A stretch of 64,000 nucleotides of DNA, from positions 310,001 to 374,000 of the forward strand of contig NZ_NERX01000001.1 of NCBI RefSeq assembly GCF_003063335.1. The letters run 5' to 3'. This document shows, piece after piece, positions 8,384 through 17,396 of the stretch. The stretch comes from Limnohabitans sp. MMS-10A-192. Lineage in GTDB: Bacteria; Pseudomonadota; Gammaproteobacteria; Burkholderiales; Burkholderiaceae_C. The notes under the pieces are model-generated. The model did no database searches. It was not told the DNA's origin and saw nothing but the letters and a program-made list of their open reading frames with translations. The first letter of the stretch is position 1. Each line of letters starts with the position of its first letter. The translations under genes were made by a program, and so were the position numbers.

Positions 8384-9598
8384 ATGAACAGCGCCACCTC
8401 TCATTCAGCCATGCGTGGTTCCAACCACGTCGGCATGCGCCAGTTCAACGAGCGCATCGTGCTGCAGGCCATCCGCCACCACGGGGCCATCCCCAAGGCC
8501 GACTTGGCTCGCCTGACCCAGCTGTCCACCCAAACCGTGGCCATCATCGTGGGCCGTTTGCTAGATGACGGTCTGCTGCTCAAACAAGACCGGGTGCGCG
8601 GCAAAATCGGCCAGCCTTCGGTGCCGCTGTCGCTCAACCCGCAAGGCGCGTTCAGCGTGGGCATTCAGGTGGGGCGGCGCAACTTGGAGTTGCTGGTGGC
8701 CGACTTTTGCGGTCAACCGGTCGAGCGCTTGGAGGTGCATTACGACTACCCTGATCCAGACCAGTTGTTCGCCTCGATGGCCGAGGGCCTGCACACGCTG
8801 AAAGAACGCATGGGCGACTTGTGGCAGCGCACCGTGGGCGTGGGCTTGACGGCCCCCTTGTCGCTGCACAAGTGGGCCGACATCATGGGGGGCCAAGCCG
8901 CGACAGCCCTGGCCCGCTGGGAACACATCGACCTGACGGCCGAAGTGCAGCGCCTGACCGATTTGCCGGTGGTGTTTGCCAAGGACACCACCGCCGCCTG
9001 CGTGGCCGAGTTGCTGCAAGGCCATGGTCGCAGTGTGCGCAGCTTTTTGTATGTGTTTGTCGGTACCTTCATTGGCGGTGGTCTGGTGCTGTCGGGCCAC
9101 ATCATGAACGGCGAGCGGGGCAATGCCGGGGCGATTGGTTCCTTACCCGTCGGTCTGGCCGCCGCTGGATCGGGCATGCCGCCCCAGTTGCTGCAAAAAG
9201 CCTCGGGCTGGCAGCTGGAGCAAGCCTTGCTGGCGGCAGGGCACAACCCCTTGCTCAAGCACGAAGCGGCCATCATGAACGCTGACTATGCCGAGTTGAC
9301 CGCGCCGTGGATCGCGCAGGCCAGCCAGGCACTGGCGATGACGGTGGCCAGTTCTGCCGCATTCCTCGACCTGGATGCGGTGGTGATGGACGGCTCGCTG
9401 GGCGCGCCGCTCATGACCGCCCTGATGGCCGCCACACAAGAGGCGCTGGCGGGCTACCGTTTTGACGGCATGCACCAGCCGCAATTGTTGGCAGGTCAAG
9501 TGGGCGCGCACGCCCGCGCTTTGGGCGGGGCCTTGCTGCCGCTGCACAGCCAGTTTTTCCCGGACAAAGACATCTTTTTGAAGCAGGACGCCGCATGA
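8384..9598 (+). CDS. ROK-family transcriptional regulator
   Basis: A 404-residue protein with an N-terminal winged helix-turn-helix (about residues 20-80, with KADLARLTQLSTQTVAIIVG) and a C-terminal ROK domain containing DTTAACVAELL and GTFIGGGLVLSG. The zinc-binding CxCGxxGC motif of ROK glucokinases and of NagC/Mlc is missing; the segment reads LPVGLAAAGSGMPPQLL. That favours a regulator over a kinase. The track start is a TTG at 8357; the ATG at 8384 is preferred. It lies between sugar-metabolism genes, so it probably senses the imported sugar or its phosphate. With the LacI protein this gives the locus two candidate regulators. Confidence 0.88.
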   Translation: MNSATSHSAMRGSNHVGMRQFNERIVLQAIRHHGAIPKADLARLTQLSTQTVAIIVGRLLDDGLLLKQDRVRGKIGQPSVPLSLNPQGAFSVGIQVGRRNLELLVADFCGQPVERLEVHYDYPDPDQLFASMAEGLHTLKERMGDLWQRTVGVGLTAPLSLHKWADIMGGQAATALARWEHIDLTAEVQRLTDLPVVFAKDTTAACVAELLQGHGRSVRSFLYVFVGTFIGGGLVLSGHIMNGERGNAGAIGSLPVGLAAAGSGMPPQLLQKASGWQLEQALLAAGHNPLLKHEAAIMNADYAELTAPWIAQASQALAMTVASSAAFLDLDAVVMDGSLGAPLMTALMAATQEALAGYRFDGMHQPQLLAGQVGAHARALGGALLPLHSQFFPDKDIFLKQDAA

Positions 9599-10266
9599 AG
9601 TTCTACCTCGACTCCGCCGACGCTCGCCAATGGGCCTTGCCTGCCGGTTGCCCGCCGGTGCAGGGCGTGACCACCAACCCCACGCTGGTCATGCAAGCTG
9701 GGTTGCCGGTCAGCCTGGCAGGCTATCTGAAGTTGGTGGCGCAGGCGGGCCAGGCGCGGTTGCCCGAGTTGATGCTGCAACTGCCCCGCGTCGATGTGAG
9801 CGAGGCTGCGCAATGGCTTGAAGTGCTGCTGCCTGCGGCGGTGCAGGCCCGTGTGCGCCTGACGATCAAGCTGCCGTGTCACCCCGACTGGCAGCCGGTG
9901 TTGCGCGAGGTGCAAGCCTGGGGCGTGCCCACCTTGCTCACGGGCTTGTCCAACCCTGTGCAATTGCTCTGGGCGCGGGCGCAAGGGGCCAGTTATGTCG
10001 CGCCCTATGTGGGTCGCTTGCAAGCCGATGGGCGTGATGTTTGGGCATTGATCGGGGCCTGCGTGGCCGTGCAAGCCGATGGCCTGCAACTGCTGGCCGC
10101 CAGCATCAAGTCGGCCGATGTGTTGTCGCGTTTGATCGCCGGCGGCGCGCATGCTGTGACGGTGCGGCCAGAATTCGCTGCAGACTTGGCCACCGATCCT
10201 TTGACGCTTGCGGCGATGGATCAGTTCGGGCGGGATGTCGAGACGAGTCTGCAGGCGGTCTTGTAA
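9595..10266 (+). CDS. Transaldolase/fructose-6-phosphate aldolase family protein
   Basis: A 223-residue protein of the small transaldolase class. It opens MKFYLDSADA, has the family motif QGVTTNPTLV (residues 23-32) and the Schiff-base Lys in RLTIKLP (Lys92), followed by TLLTGLSNPVQLLWA and the closing barrel strand HAVTVRPEF. Its start overlaps the regulator stop (ATGA), so they are co-translated. These enzymes make or split C-C bonds of fructose 6-phosphate or sedoheptulose 7-phosphate, which fits a fructose-type uptake operon. Several positions differ from true FSA/TalC, so exact activity is uncertain. Confidence 0.82.
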   Translation: MKFYLDSADARQWALPAGCPPVQGVTTNPTLVMQAGLPVSLAGYLKLVAQAGQARLPELMLQLPRVDVSEAAQWLEVLLPAAVQARVRLTIKLPCHPDWQPVLREVQAWGVPTLLTGLSNPVQLLWARAQGASYVAPYVGRLQADGRDVWALIGACVAVQADGLQLLAASIKSADVLSRLIAGGAHAVTVRPEFAADLATDPLTLAAMDQFGRDVETSLQAVL

Positions 10267-10375
10267 GTCGGTACCTTCAAGTCCGACATGAGAGCAGCTG
10301 CTCAGGGCACTTGTTGGGGCTCAATCCACCGACCTGCGGACAGAGCAAGAGTTCTGGCCGTCGACCGCGACTGCG

Positions 10376-11746
10376 CTAAATGCTGCGGTTGCGCGCCAGC
10401 GGCGGGTTGCGTGAAAAGTATTGCAAGATGCCGCGCATCAGGGCGTCGGTGAGTTTTTGCTGGTAGCTTTCGCTGCGCAGTTTTTCTTCTTCTTCGGGGT
10501 TGCTGATGAAGGCGGTCTCGACCAGCACGCTGGGGATGTCGGGGGCTTTCAGCACGGCAAAACCAGCTTGTTCCACGCGGGGTTTGTGCAGCCTTCCCAC
10601 ACCACCGATTTGACGCAGCAAATGGTGGCCCAGTTGCAGGCTGTCCTTGATCTGGGCGGTGGTGCTCATGTCCAGCAGGGCATGTTGGACTTGCGCATCT
10701 TGTGCACCCAGGTTGAGGCCACCGATGAGGTCGGCCTTGTTTTCTTTTTGCGCCATCCAGCGTGCTGCGCTGCTGGAGGCGGCGCCCTGGCTCAATGCAA
10801 ACACGCTGGCACCGCTGGCCTGGGGTGTGAAAAATGCATCGGCATGGATGCTCACAAACAGGTCGGCTTGCACGCGGCGGGCTTTTTGCACCCGCACTTG
10901 CAGTGGCACAAAGAAGTCGGCATCGCGCGTGAGGTAGGCCCGCATGGGGCTTGCGCCCACGCTGGCCGTGTTGATGCGGTCGCGCAGCATTTTGGCGATC
11001 TTGAGCACCACGTCTTTTTCCTGGGTGCCGCCTGGGCCGATGGCGCCGGGGTCTTCACCGCCGTGACCAGGGTCGATCGCGATCACGATCAGCCGGTCGG
11101 TTGGGGCGGAGGGGCGTGGCGGGTGGTCGGGGCGGTCCATCGAGGCGGTGGGCGCCGGCTCGAAATCCTGCCTCCGTGTAGATGGCGTCGGCAAGGCAGG
11201 CTTTTGCCCTTGCTTGGCGATCAACTCGCCCAGGGGGTCCGTGCTGGGCATGGCCGGCATTGGCAATGGGGCTGTTGTGGGGGCTGTGGCGGTGCGCTCC
11301 TGAATCAATTGCTCCAACGGGTCCACGGCTTGCGTCGGGTAGAGGTCCAGCACCAAGCGGTTGGCATAAGACGCCACCGGCGGCAGGGTGAACACTTGCG
11401 GCGCGATGGGGCGCTTGAGATCGATCACCAGCCGCACCACGTTCGGGCTGAACTGGCCGACCCGGATGCCCGCGATGTTGGGGTCGGACGCCTGCACTTT
11501 GCCCACCAGCTCGCGCAAGGCGGGGTTGAGTTCCATGCCTTCGATGTCCACCGCCAAGCGGGGCGGCGAGGCGATGAAGGTCTGCCGGGTCTGCAGGGGT
11601 TTGTCCGATTCGAGCGTGACCCGGGTGTAATCGGCCGCAGGCCAGATGCGCACGGCCATCATGGTGGCGCCGCGCACCATGTGCGAGGCGCCCAGGCTGA
11701 GCGCCAGGAAACCGGCCTTGATCAGGCGTCGTCGGTCAGCGCGCAT
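10376..11746 (-). CDS. amiC: N-acetylmuramoyl-L-alanine amidase, AmiC type
   Basis: A 456-residue periplasmic cell-division amidase. The N-terminus carries a twin-arginine signal (RADRRRLIKAGFLALSLGA), as in E. coli AmiA/AmiC. An AMIN domain follows (about residues 30-135, RIWPAADYTRVTLES), then a Pro-rich linker and an Amidase_3 catalytic domain with AIDPGHGGEDPGA, VSIHADAF and VLVETAFISN. It cleaves peptide side chains from peptidoglycan to separate daughter cells. A GTG two codons earlier is an alternative start. The start overlaps the end of tsaE, a pairing common in this group (tsaE-amiC). Confidence 0.93.
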   Translation of the reverse strand: MRADRRRLIKAGFLALSLGASHMVRGATMMAVRIWPAADYTRVTLESDKPLQTRQTFIASPPRLAVDIEGMELNPALRELVGKVQASDPNIAGIRVGQFSPNVVRLVIDLKRPIAPQVFTLPPVASYANRLVLDLYPTQAVDPLEQLIQERTATAPTTAPLPMPAMPSTDPLGELIAKQGQKPALPTPSTRRQDFEPAPTASMDRPDHPPRPSAPTDRLIVIAIDPGHGGEDPGAIGPGGTQEKDVVLKIAKMLRDRINTASVGASPMRAYLTRDADFFVPLQVRVQKARRVQADLFVSIHADAFFTPQASGASVFALSQGAASSSAARWMAQKENKADLIGGLNLGAQDAQVQHALLDMSTTAQIKDSLQLGHHLLRQIGGVGRLHKPRVEQAGFAVLKAPDIPSVLVETAFISNPEEEEKLRSESYQQKLTDALMRGILQYFSRNPPLARNRSI

Positions 11747-12293
11747 GTTCACGGGCCACCCAATCGTTCAGCCATTGTTGGCCCGCAGGGGTCTGCGCGC
11801 CCATGCTGACTTGGCGCTGGTCTTCGTCCAGCGCGTGCAGTGCGATCACCAGATCAGCTGGCGGCAGCTGGCCTGCCACCTTGTCGGGCCACTCCATGAG
11901 CTTGAGGCCGGGGCCGGCAAAGATGTCGCGAAAGCCCGCGTCTTCCCATTCTTGCGGATCGCTGAAGCGGTAAAAGTCAAAGTGCCAGATCGGCCAGGCG
12001 TTCTCTCCCAAGCCCGCCTGGTGCGGCTCGACCACGGCATAGGTCGGGCTTTTGATGCGGCCTTGCACCCCGGCTGCACGCAGCAGGTGGCGCACCAGCG
12101 TGGTTTTGCCTGCACCCAGATTGCCGCGCAGCTCGATGCGCGCATCGCGCCCGCCGGACCAAGTTAGCAGGGCCTGGGCCAGGTGGGTGGCAAAGCTTTG
12201 GGTGGCCGATTCATTGGCCCACAAACCTGTCCATACCGGGGGCAAGGACGGGGTGTGGGCGGGGCTTTCTACAATCGGCGTGTGACTGCTCAA
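11736..12293 (-). CDS. tsaE: tRNA threonylcarbamoyladenosine biosynthesis ATPase TsaE
   Basis: The P-loop ATPase that assists TsaB/TsaD in making t6A37 in tRNA. Walker A is GNLGAGKTTL, followed by the family motifs RIKSPTYAVVEPH, HFDFYRF and LKLMEWPDK. The start is unsure: no in-frame ATG exists before the domain, so a TTG at 12293 is suggested; TTG codons at 12365 and 12224 are alternatives. Any of the longer choices overlaps the start of the divergent queG gene. Downstream it overlaps amiC by about 11 bases, implying coupled translation. Confidence 0.88.
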   Translation of the reverse strand: MSSHTPIVESPAHTPSLPPVWTGLWANESATQSFATHLAQALLTWSGGRDARIELRGNLGAGKTTLVRHLLRAAGVQGRIKSPTYAVVEPHQAGLGENAWPIWHFDFYRFSDPQEWEDAGFRDIFAGPGLKLMEWPDKVAGQLPPADLVIALHALDEDQRQVSMGAQTPAGQQWLNDWVAREHAR

Positions 12294-13412
12294 AGTACTC
12301 AGATCGAACCTCGTGAATGGCTGTCCCAGATCCAAATCTGGGCGCGTGAGTTGGGATTGTCCCAAATTGGCGTGACCGGTGTCGATTTGGCCACAGCCGA
12401 GCCCGGATTAAAGGCCTGGCTCGATGCCGGATTTCACGGCAGCATGGCCTACATGGCGGGCCACGGCATGAAGCGCGCACGGCCTGCCGAGCTGGTGCCG
12501 GGCACCGTGAGCGTGATCACCGCACGCATGGATTATTTGCCGCAAGAAACGCCCACTGACTGGGTGGCCCGCGAAACCGCCCGCAGCTTGCAGCCGGGCG
12601 AAGCGGTGGTGTCGGTCTACGCCCGAGGGCGCGACTACCACAAGGTCTTGCGCAGCCGTTTGCAAAAACTGCAAGAGCGGATCGCCCAGGCCATTGGCCC
12701 GTTTGGCCACCGCGTGTTCACCGACTCGGCCCCGGTGCTGGAAGCCGAGCTGGCCACGCGCAGTGGCCTGGGCTGGCGTGGCAAGCACACCTTGGTGCTG
12801 AACCGGGAAGCGGGCTCGATGTTTTTCCTGGGTGAGCTGTTCGTGGACTTTGCTTTGCCAGAGACTGCAGCCGTGAGCGGCCATTGTGGCCAATGCACCG
12901 CCTGCATGGACCTGTGCCCGACCCAGGCCATCGTGGGGCCCTACAAGCTGGATGCCCGGCGCTGCATTTCGTATTTGACGATCGAGCACGCGGGGCCGAT
13001 CGATGAAGCGCTGCGCCCCTTGATCGGCAACCGCATTTACGGCTGTGACGATTGCCAGTTGGCTTGCCCGTGGAACAAGTTCGCGCAGGTCAGTCCCTTG
13101 CCCGACTGGCAGCCGCGTGAAGGCCTGGGAGCCGGGCGCATCGCTCAGCTCATGGCTTGGAGCGAGGCCGAGTTCTTGCGCCGCACCGAGGGCAGCGCGA
13201 TCCGCCGCATTGGCCACGCGCGCTGGCTGCGTAATTTGGCGCTGGCGGCGGGCAATGCTTTGGCGTCTGATGCGCTGACGGCCCCAGAGCGAGAAAGCCT
13301 GCAACAGGCCTTGCAAGCCCTCACGGCGCATGCTGACCCGGTGGTGCAAGAGCAGGTGGCTTGGTCCCTGCGATCAGCCACTCGGGCTCAGGTCATGTCA
13401 CCCCGGACCTGA
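12282..13412 (+). CDS. queG: Epoxyqueuosine reductase QueG
   Basis: A cobalamin-dependent iron-sulfur enzyme that performs the last step of queuosine synthesis in tRNA. The 376-residue protein has two [4Fe-4S] motifs, CGQCTACMDLCPTQAI and CDDCQLACPWN, and the N-terminal DUF1730 region (MDYLPQETPTDWV). A GTG start at 12282 is chosen because upstream in-frame sequence has no family likeness and would run through tsaE. The last codons (Val-Met-Ser-Pro-Arg-Thr-stop) lie inside the first unit of a repeat array, so the C-terminus seems to have been replaced by repeat sequence. Confidence 0.92.
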   Translation: MTAQSTQIEPREWLSQIQIWARELGLSQIGVTGVDLATAEPGLKAWLDAGFHGSMAYMAGHGMKRARPAELVPGTVSVITARMDYLPQETPTDWVARETARSLQPGEAVVSVYARGRDYHKVLRSRLQKLQERIAQAIGPFGHRVFTDSAPVLEAELATRSGLGWRGKHTLVLNREAGSMFFLGELFVDFALPETAAVSGHCGQCTACMDLCPTQAIVGPYKLDARRCISYLTIEHAGPIDEALRPLIGNRIYGCDDCQLACPWNKFAQVSPLPDWQPREGLGAGRIAQLMAWSEAEFLRRTEGSAIRRIGHARWLRNLALAAGNALASDALTAPERESLQQALQALTAHADPVVQEQVAWSLRSATRAQVMSPRT

Positions 13413-13508
13413 TGCACGTCACCCCGGACTTTAAAAATGTCACCCCGGACTTGAGGCACGCCACCCGGACTAAAGGCGTGTCACCCCGGACTTGATCCGG
13501 GGTCCACG
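13397..13508. repeat. Tandem array of family A half-sites, 21-base period
   Basis: GTCACCCCGGAC or close variants start at 13397, 13418, 13439, 13460 and 13480, so the period is 21 bases with one single-base loss. The last unit continues into a full palindrome, CACCCCGGACTTGATCCGGG. The first unit overlaps the end of queG. No gene is seen between 13413 and 13695. Confidence 0.85.
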
Positions 13509-13517
13509 TGGAATCAC

Positions 13518-13657
13518 CACGAAAGTGGATACCGGATCAAGACCGGTATGACATGGAAAGCGGGTGCCGGATCAAGTCCGGTATGACATGAAAAGTGGAT
13601 GCCGGATCAAGTCCGGCATGACATGGAAGGTGCATACCGGATCAAGTCCGGTATGAC
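13518..13657. repeat. Tandem array of family A palindromes, 35-base period
   Basis: Four copies of a 22-base palindrome-containing block (core CCGGATCAAGTCCGG then ATGAC) start at 13531, 13566, 13601 and 13636, exactly 35 bases apart. The 13-base intervals (for example ATGGAAAGCGGGT, ATGAAAAGTGGAT) also resemble one another, so the whole 35-base unit was duplicated. Orientation is opposite to the 21-base array on its left. Confidence 0.88.
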
Positions 13658-13695
13658 GTGGTTTGGGATGAGGGTGGGCCCAAGATGCTTGTGGG

Positions 13696-14601
13696 TCAGC
13701 GCAGCACGCCCAGCGCAAAGGGCAAGCTCCACATGCCTGACAAGGTGGACAGCGTGACCAGGCCCGCCACATAAGGCCCGTTGTAGCCCATGCGGGCAGC
13801 CAGCACATAGCAAGTCGATGCCGTGGGCAAGGCCGAGAACGCCAGCAAGACGGTGGTCTGGGTCGGGTTCAGTTCAAACAGCCGCGACATGCCCAACGCG
13901 ATCAGGGGCAAAAAGAAGTGTTTGATCGACAGCACGCTCAGGCCCAGCAGTTTGCCCCGCGTCAGGGTGCCCAGTTGCATGCCTGCGCCTGCAGCCATCA
14001 AGCCCAACGCCAAAGACGAGGCGCCGATGCGCCCGATGCTCGGGTCCAGCCACTGGGGCATCCGAAACCCCATCAGGTTGGCGATCAAGCCCGCACCTGT
14101 GGCCACGATCAGGGGGTTGCGGATGAGCTCGCCCATGAAGCCCTTGTTCGCATGCCGGGCCATGGGCCAGACGGCGCCGATGTTGAACAGGGGCACGCAA
14201 ACCCCAATCAGCATCGAGATCATCAGCAAGCCTTCGGGGCCCGCCAGGCGCTCGGCCAGCGCCAGGGCGATGAAGGAGTTGAAGCGAAACCCCACCTGCG
14301 CGCTGGCGGCGTGGTCGCGTTTGTCGAGCCGTTTGCCCAGAAAGGGCCAATGCGGCAGGCTGTAGGACAAGGCGATCGCGCACAGGCCCAAGCTCAGGCC
14401 AGCGCCAATCAGGCTGGAGGCGGTGTTCAGGTCGATCGGGCTTTTGACGATCGAGTGAAACAGCAAGACCGGAAACAGGAAGAAATACACCAGCGTTTCG
14501 ACCGACTGCCACACGGACCGGTTCAAGGCCGTGTAGCGGCAAATCAGGTAGCCGCACAGGATGAGCGAGAAGTCGGGAAAGAGCAGTTGGGCGAAATTCA
14601 C
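13696..14601 (-). CDS. AEC-family transporter (auxin efflux carrier / malate permease type)
   Basis: A 301-residue membrane protein with about eight to ten hydrophobic segments. It matches the AEC (auxin efflux carrier, Mem_trans) family through its early Phe-Leu-rich helices (ETLVYFFLFPVLLFHSI), the central FRFNSFIALALAERL segment and the final YVLAARMGYNGPYVAGLVT. Bacterial members export or import organic acids such as malate or malonate; the substrate here is unknown. A GTG start at 14601 is chosen because the 33 upstream codons are hydrophilic and not family-like. Its 3' end faces the repeat arrays. Confidence 0.85.
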   Translation of the reverse strand: MNFAQLLFPDFSLILCGYLICRYTALNRSVWQSVETLVYFFLFPVLLFHSIVKSPIDLNTASSLIGAGLSLGLCAIALSYSLPHWPFLGKRLDKRDHAASAQVGFRFNSFIALALAERLAGPEGLLMISMLIGVCVPLFNIGAVWPMARHANKGFMGELIRNPLIVATGAGLIANLMGFRMPQWLDPSIGRIGASSLALGLMAAGAGMQLGTLTRGKLLGLSVLSIKHFFLPLIALGMSRLFELNPTQTTVLLAFSALPTASTCYVLAARMGYNGPYVAGLVTLSTLSGMWSLPFALGVLR

Positions 14602-14742
14602 TGCATGAGCATAACCGTGCTTTGCGCGTGATCGGTTCAGGCCTGTCGCCTCGGTGAAGGCGCTGTGCTTACATGGGTTTCCCCTTGCCGTCAGGGGCAT
14701 TGTTTGTGCTTATGATCAAGGTTCATTTGAGGAGTTTTTTGT

Positions 14743-15708
14743 ATGAAGCGTCGCAATTGGATTTCAGTGGCCACCTTGGCTGTCGTGAGTGGTTCGGTTT
14801 GGGCCCAGGCTTACCCCAATCGGCCTGTGAAACTGCAAGTGCCTTTTGCCCCCGGTGGCACCACGGACATCGTGGCCCGCGTGATTTCTGAGCCTTTGGG
14901 TAAGGCCTTGGGGCAAAGCGTCATTGTTGAAAACAAAGCCGGTGGCGGCGGTGTGGTGGGTGCCAATGAAACCGCCAAAGCCAGTCCAGATGGGTATTCC
15001 CTGGGCATGGCGACGGTGTCGACCACCGCAGCCAATCCAGCGATCAATGCCAAGATCCCATACAACCCGCTCACGGATTTCACCCCCATCATCAACATTG
15101 CGGCCACGCCCAATGTGATCGCGGTCCATCCAAGTTTTCCGGCCAAGGACTACAAGGGCTTTCTGGCTGAGTTGAAGAAGAATCCTGGCAAATACTCCTA
15201 CTCCTCTTCGGGCACGGGCGGCATTGGCCACTTGCAGACCGAATTGTGGAAGAGTCTGACGGGTGTGTTCATCACCCACATCCCTTACCGCGGCGCAGGC
15301 CCGGCCCTGAACGACACGGTGGCAGGCCAGGTGCCGATCATTTTTGACAACCTGCCTTCTGCATTGCCATTCATTTTGTCAGGCAAATTGGTGCCGATTG
15401 TGCTGGCCGCGCCTCAGCGCTTGACACAGCTGCCCAACGTGCCCACCTTCAAGGAAGTGGGGCTTGAGCCCGTCAACCGCATGGCTTATTATGGCATCCT
15501 GGGCCCCAAAGGCTTGCCCAAGGACGTGGTCGACAAAGTCAGCGCTGGCGTGAAGAAAGCCCTGCAAGACCCGGCCGTGGTCAAACGCATCCAGGACACA
15601 GGCTCTTTGGTGGTGGCCAACACGCCTGAAGAATTCACGGTCCAGATCAAGGCCGAATTCGAGGTTTACAAAAAGGTTGTGGACCAGCAAAAGCTCAAGC
15701 TGGACTGA
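14743..15708 (+). CDS. Bug/TctC-family periplasmic substrate-binding protein
   Basis: A 321-residue secreted binding protein of the Bug (tripartite tricarboxylate receptor) family, greatly expanded in Burkholderiales. The signal peptide ends at [13 protein letters not shown]. Family motifs are [29 protein letters not shown] and [16 protein letters not shown]. Such proteins usually bind carboxylates. No TctA/TctB membrane partners are present here, so it is an orphan. Its stop codon overlaps the xerD start (TGATG), which couples their translation. Confidence 0.92.
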   Translation: MKRRNWISVATLAVVSGSVWAQAYPNRPVKLQVPFAPGGTTDIVARVISEPLGKALGQSVIVENKAGGGGVVGANETAKASPDGYSLGMATVSTTAANPAINAKIPYNPLTDFTPIINIAATPNVIAVHPSFPAKDYKGFLAELKKNPGKYSYSSSGTGGIGHLQTELWKSLTGVFITHIPYRGAGPALNDTVAGQVPIIFDNLPSALPFILSGKLVPIVLAAPQRLTQLPNVPTFKEVGLEPVNRMAYYGILGPKGLPKDVVDKVSAGVKKALQDPAVVKRIQDTGSLVVANTPEEFTVQIKAEFEVYKKVVDQQKLKLD

Positions 15709-16616
15709 TGCACCCAGACAGCCAGTCGGCCATCGACCGCTTTGCCGATGCTCTCTGGCTGGAGGACGGACTGGCCGCCAACACCTTGGCGGCCTACCGC
15801 CGCGATCTGGAATTGTTTGCCGTCTGGTTGTTTCTCAATCAAGGTCTGGCATTGGACCTGGCACAAGAGCATCATCTGCAGGCTTATTTTGCAGACCGTC
15901 ATGCCCACAGCAAGGCCACTTCGGCCAACCGCAGGTTGACGGTCTTCAAACGCTACTTTCGCTGGGCCCTGCGCGAGCGCCTGGTTCAACAAGACCCCAC
16001 GCTGCGCATGCTGGCGGCCAAGCAGGCTGTGCGGGTGCCCAAGACCTTGGGCGAGGCCCAGGTTGATGCTTTGCTCCGCGCGCCCGATGTGGCCACCGAT
16101 CTGGGCGCCCGTGACCGGGCCATGCTGGAGCTGATGTATGCCAGTGGTCTGCGGGTGAGCGAGCTGGTGCAGCTCAAGACCTTGCATGTCTCACTGAACG
16201 AAGGCGTGCTGCGCATCATGGGCAAGGGCAGCAAAGAGCGCCTGGTGCCTTTTGGTCAGGAAGCGCAGCAATGGCTGCAGCGCTACATGGGGCAAGCCCG
16301 TCCTGCTTTGTTGGGGCAGCGGCAGACCGAAGATCTGTTCATCACTTCCAGTGGCCCCAAGCCGGGCACGGCCATGTCGCGCGTCATGTTCTGGAACCTG
16401 GTCAAGCGTTATGCCATCCAGGCGGGCATCACCTCGCCCTTGTCGCCACACACCTTGCGCCACGCCTTTGCCACGCATTTGCTCAACCACGGGGCCGATT
16501 TGCGCGCTGTGCAGATGTTGTTGGGGCATGCCGACATCTCGACCACCACCATCTACACCCATGTGGCGCGGGAGCGGCTCAAGAGCCTGCACGCGCAGCA
16601 CCACCCGCGTGGGTGA
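15708..16616 (+). CDS. xerD: Site-specific tyrosine recombinase XerD
   Basis: A 302-residue integrase-family recombinase that with XerC resolves chromosome dimers at dif. The N-terminal SAM-like domain (LEDGLAANTLAAYRRDL) is followed by the catalytic domain. The catalytic residues seen are Arg in ASGLRVSELVQL, Lys in GKGSKERLVP, the HTLRHAFATHLL box, the LLGHADISTTTIYTHV box and its Tyr nucleophile. The length is normal for XerD. It overlaps the Bug gene and ends three bases from the convergent DUF455 gene, with no room for a separate terminator. Confidence 0.94.
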   Translation: MHPDSQSAIDRFADALWLEDGLAANTLAAYRRDLELFAVWLFLNQGLALDLAQEHHLQAYFADRHAHSKATSANRRLTVFKRYFRWALRERLVQQDPTLRMLAAKQAVRVPKTLGEAQVDALLRAPDVATDLGARDRAMLELMYASGLRVSELVQLKTLHVSLNEGVLRIMGKGSKERLVPFGQEAQQWLQRYMGQARPALLGQRQTEDLFITSSGPKPGTAMSRVMFWNLVKRYAIQAGITSPLSPHTLRHAFATHLLNHGADLRAVQMLLGHADISTTTIYTHVARERLKSLHAQHHPRG

Positions 16617-16619
16617 TGT

Positions 16620-17396
16620 TCAGCTTAGCGCCGCCAATTCCGCTTCTTCAAACCCCGCCAGTCGCCGTGCGGCCATGTTGAAGGGCGGGCGCAGTTTGGG
16701 CGCGTCGTATTGCGCGATCAGCGCGGCATAGGTGCTGACCGGGTCCAGCCCCCTTTGCGCGCACAGGTGGCGGTACCAGCGGTTGCCAGCGGCCACATGG
16801 CCGATTTCTTCTTCCAGGATGATGTCCAGGATCTTGCCAGCGGCATGGTCGCCTGCGCTGACCAGTTTGTTTTTCACGCCTGGCGACGCGTCCAGCCCGC
16901 GTGCTTCCATGGTGCGCGGCACGATGCCGATGCGGGCCAGCAAGTCACCTTGGGTGCGCTCGGCCATGTCCCACAGTGAGTTGTGGGCCGGGAAGTCGCC
17001 GTAGTCGTAGCCCATGTCCACCAGGTGGTTGCGAAGCAGCATGAAGTGCTTGGCTTCTTCTTGGGCAATGCGGACCCAGTCGGTGTAAAAAGCTTCGGGC
17101 ATGCCTGCAAAGCGCCACACCACGTCCAGCGCCAGATCGATGGCGTTGAGCTCGATGTGGGTGATCGAATGCAGCAAGATCGCCCGGCCTTCAGGCGTGG
17201 TGAGCGATTTGGCCTTGATGTGCGTGTGCGGCAGCAGCGCGGGTTTGGCGGGGCGGCCAGGCAGGGGGCTGGGCGCTTGCAGTTGCTCTTGCGCCCGCAC
17301 GGGGGCGTGCAAGTCCAGCGCCAAAGTGGCTTGGGCTTTCAAAACGGGGTGGGCTTCAGCCCAAGGCCCCAGGGCAGCGGTTCGCAAAGAAGACAT
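16620..17396 (-). CDS. DUF455 family ferritin-like protein
   Basis: A 258-residue protein recognised as DUF455, a ferritin-like family of unknown cellular role. The four-helix core shows the expected metal ligands: [29 protein letters not shown] and [16 protein letters not shown], each with Glu and His at helical spacing, consistent with a di-iron site. The ATG at 17396 is used; a TTG three codons upstream is possible. It is convergent with xerD and divergent from the carbonic anhydrase-like gene. A hydroxylase or oxidase activity is plausible but unproven. Confidence 0.85.
   Translation of the reverse strand: MSSLRTAALGPWAEAHPVLKAQATLALDLHAPVRAQEQLQAPSPLPGRPAKPALLPHTHIKAKSLTTPEGRAILLHSITHIELNAIDLALDVVWRFAGMPEAFYTDWVRIAQEEAKHFMLLRNHLVDMGYDYGDFPAHNSLWDMAERTQGDLLARIGIVPRTMEARGLDASPGVKNKLVSAGDHAAGKILDIILEEEIGHVAAGNRWYRHLCAQRGLDPVSTYAALIAQYDAPKLRPPFNMAARRLAGFEEAELAALS

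Noticed and set aside
13397-13657. CRISPR-like regular repeats
   Set aside because: Intervals of 9-13 bases are themselves repeated and too short for spacers, the repeat is a dispersed palindrome found elsewhere, and no cas genes are present.
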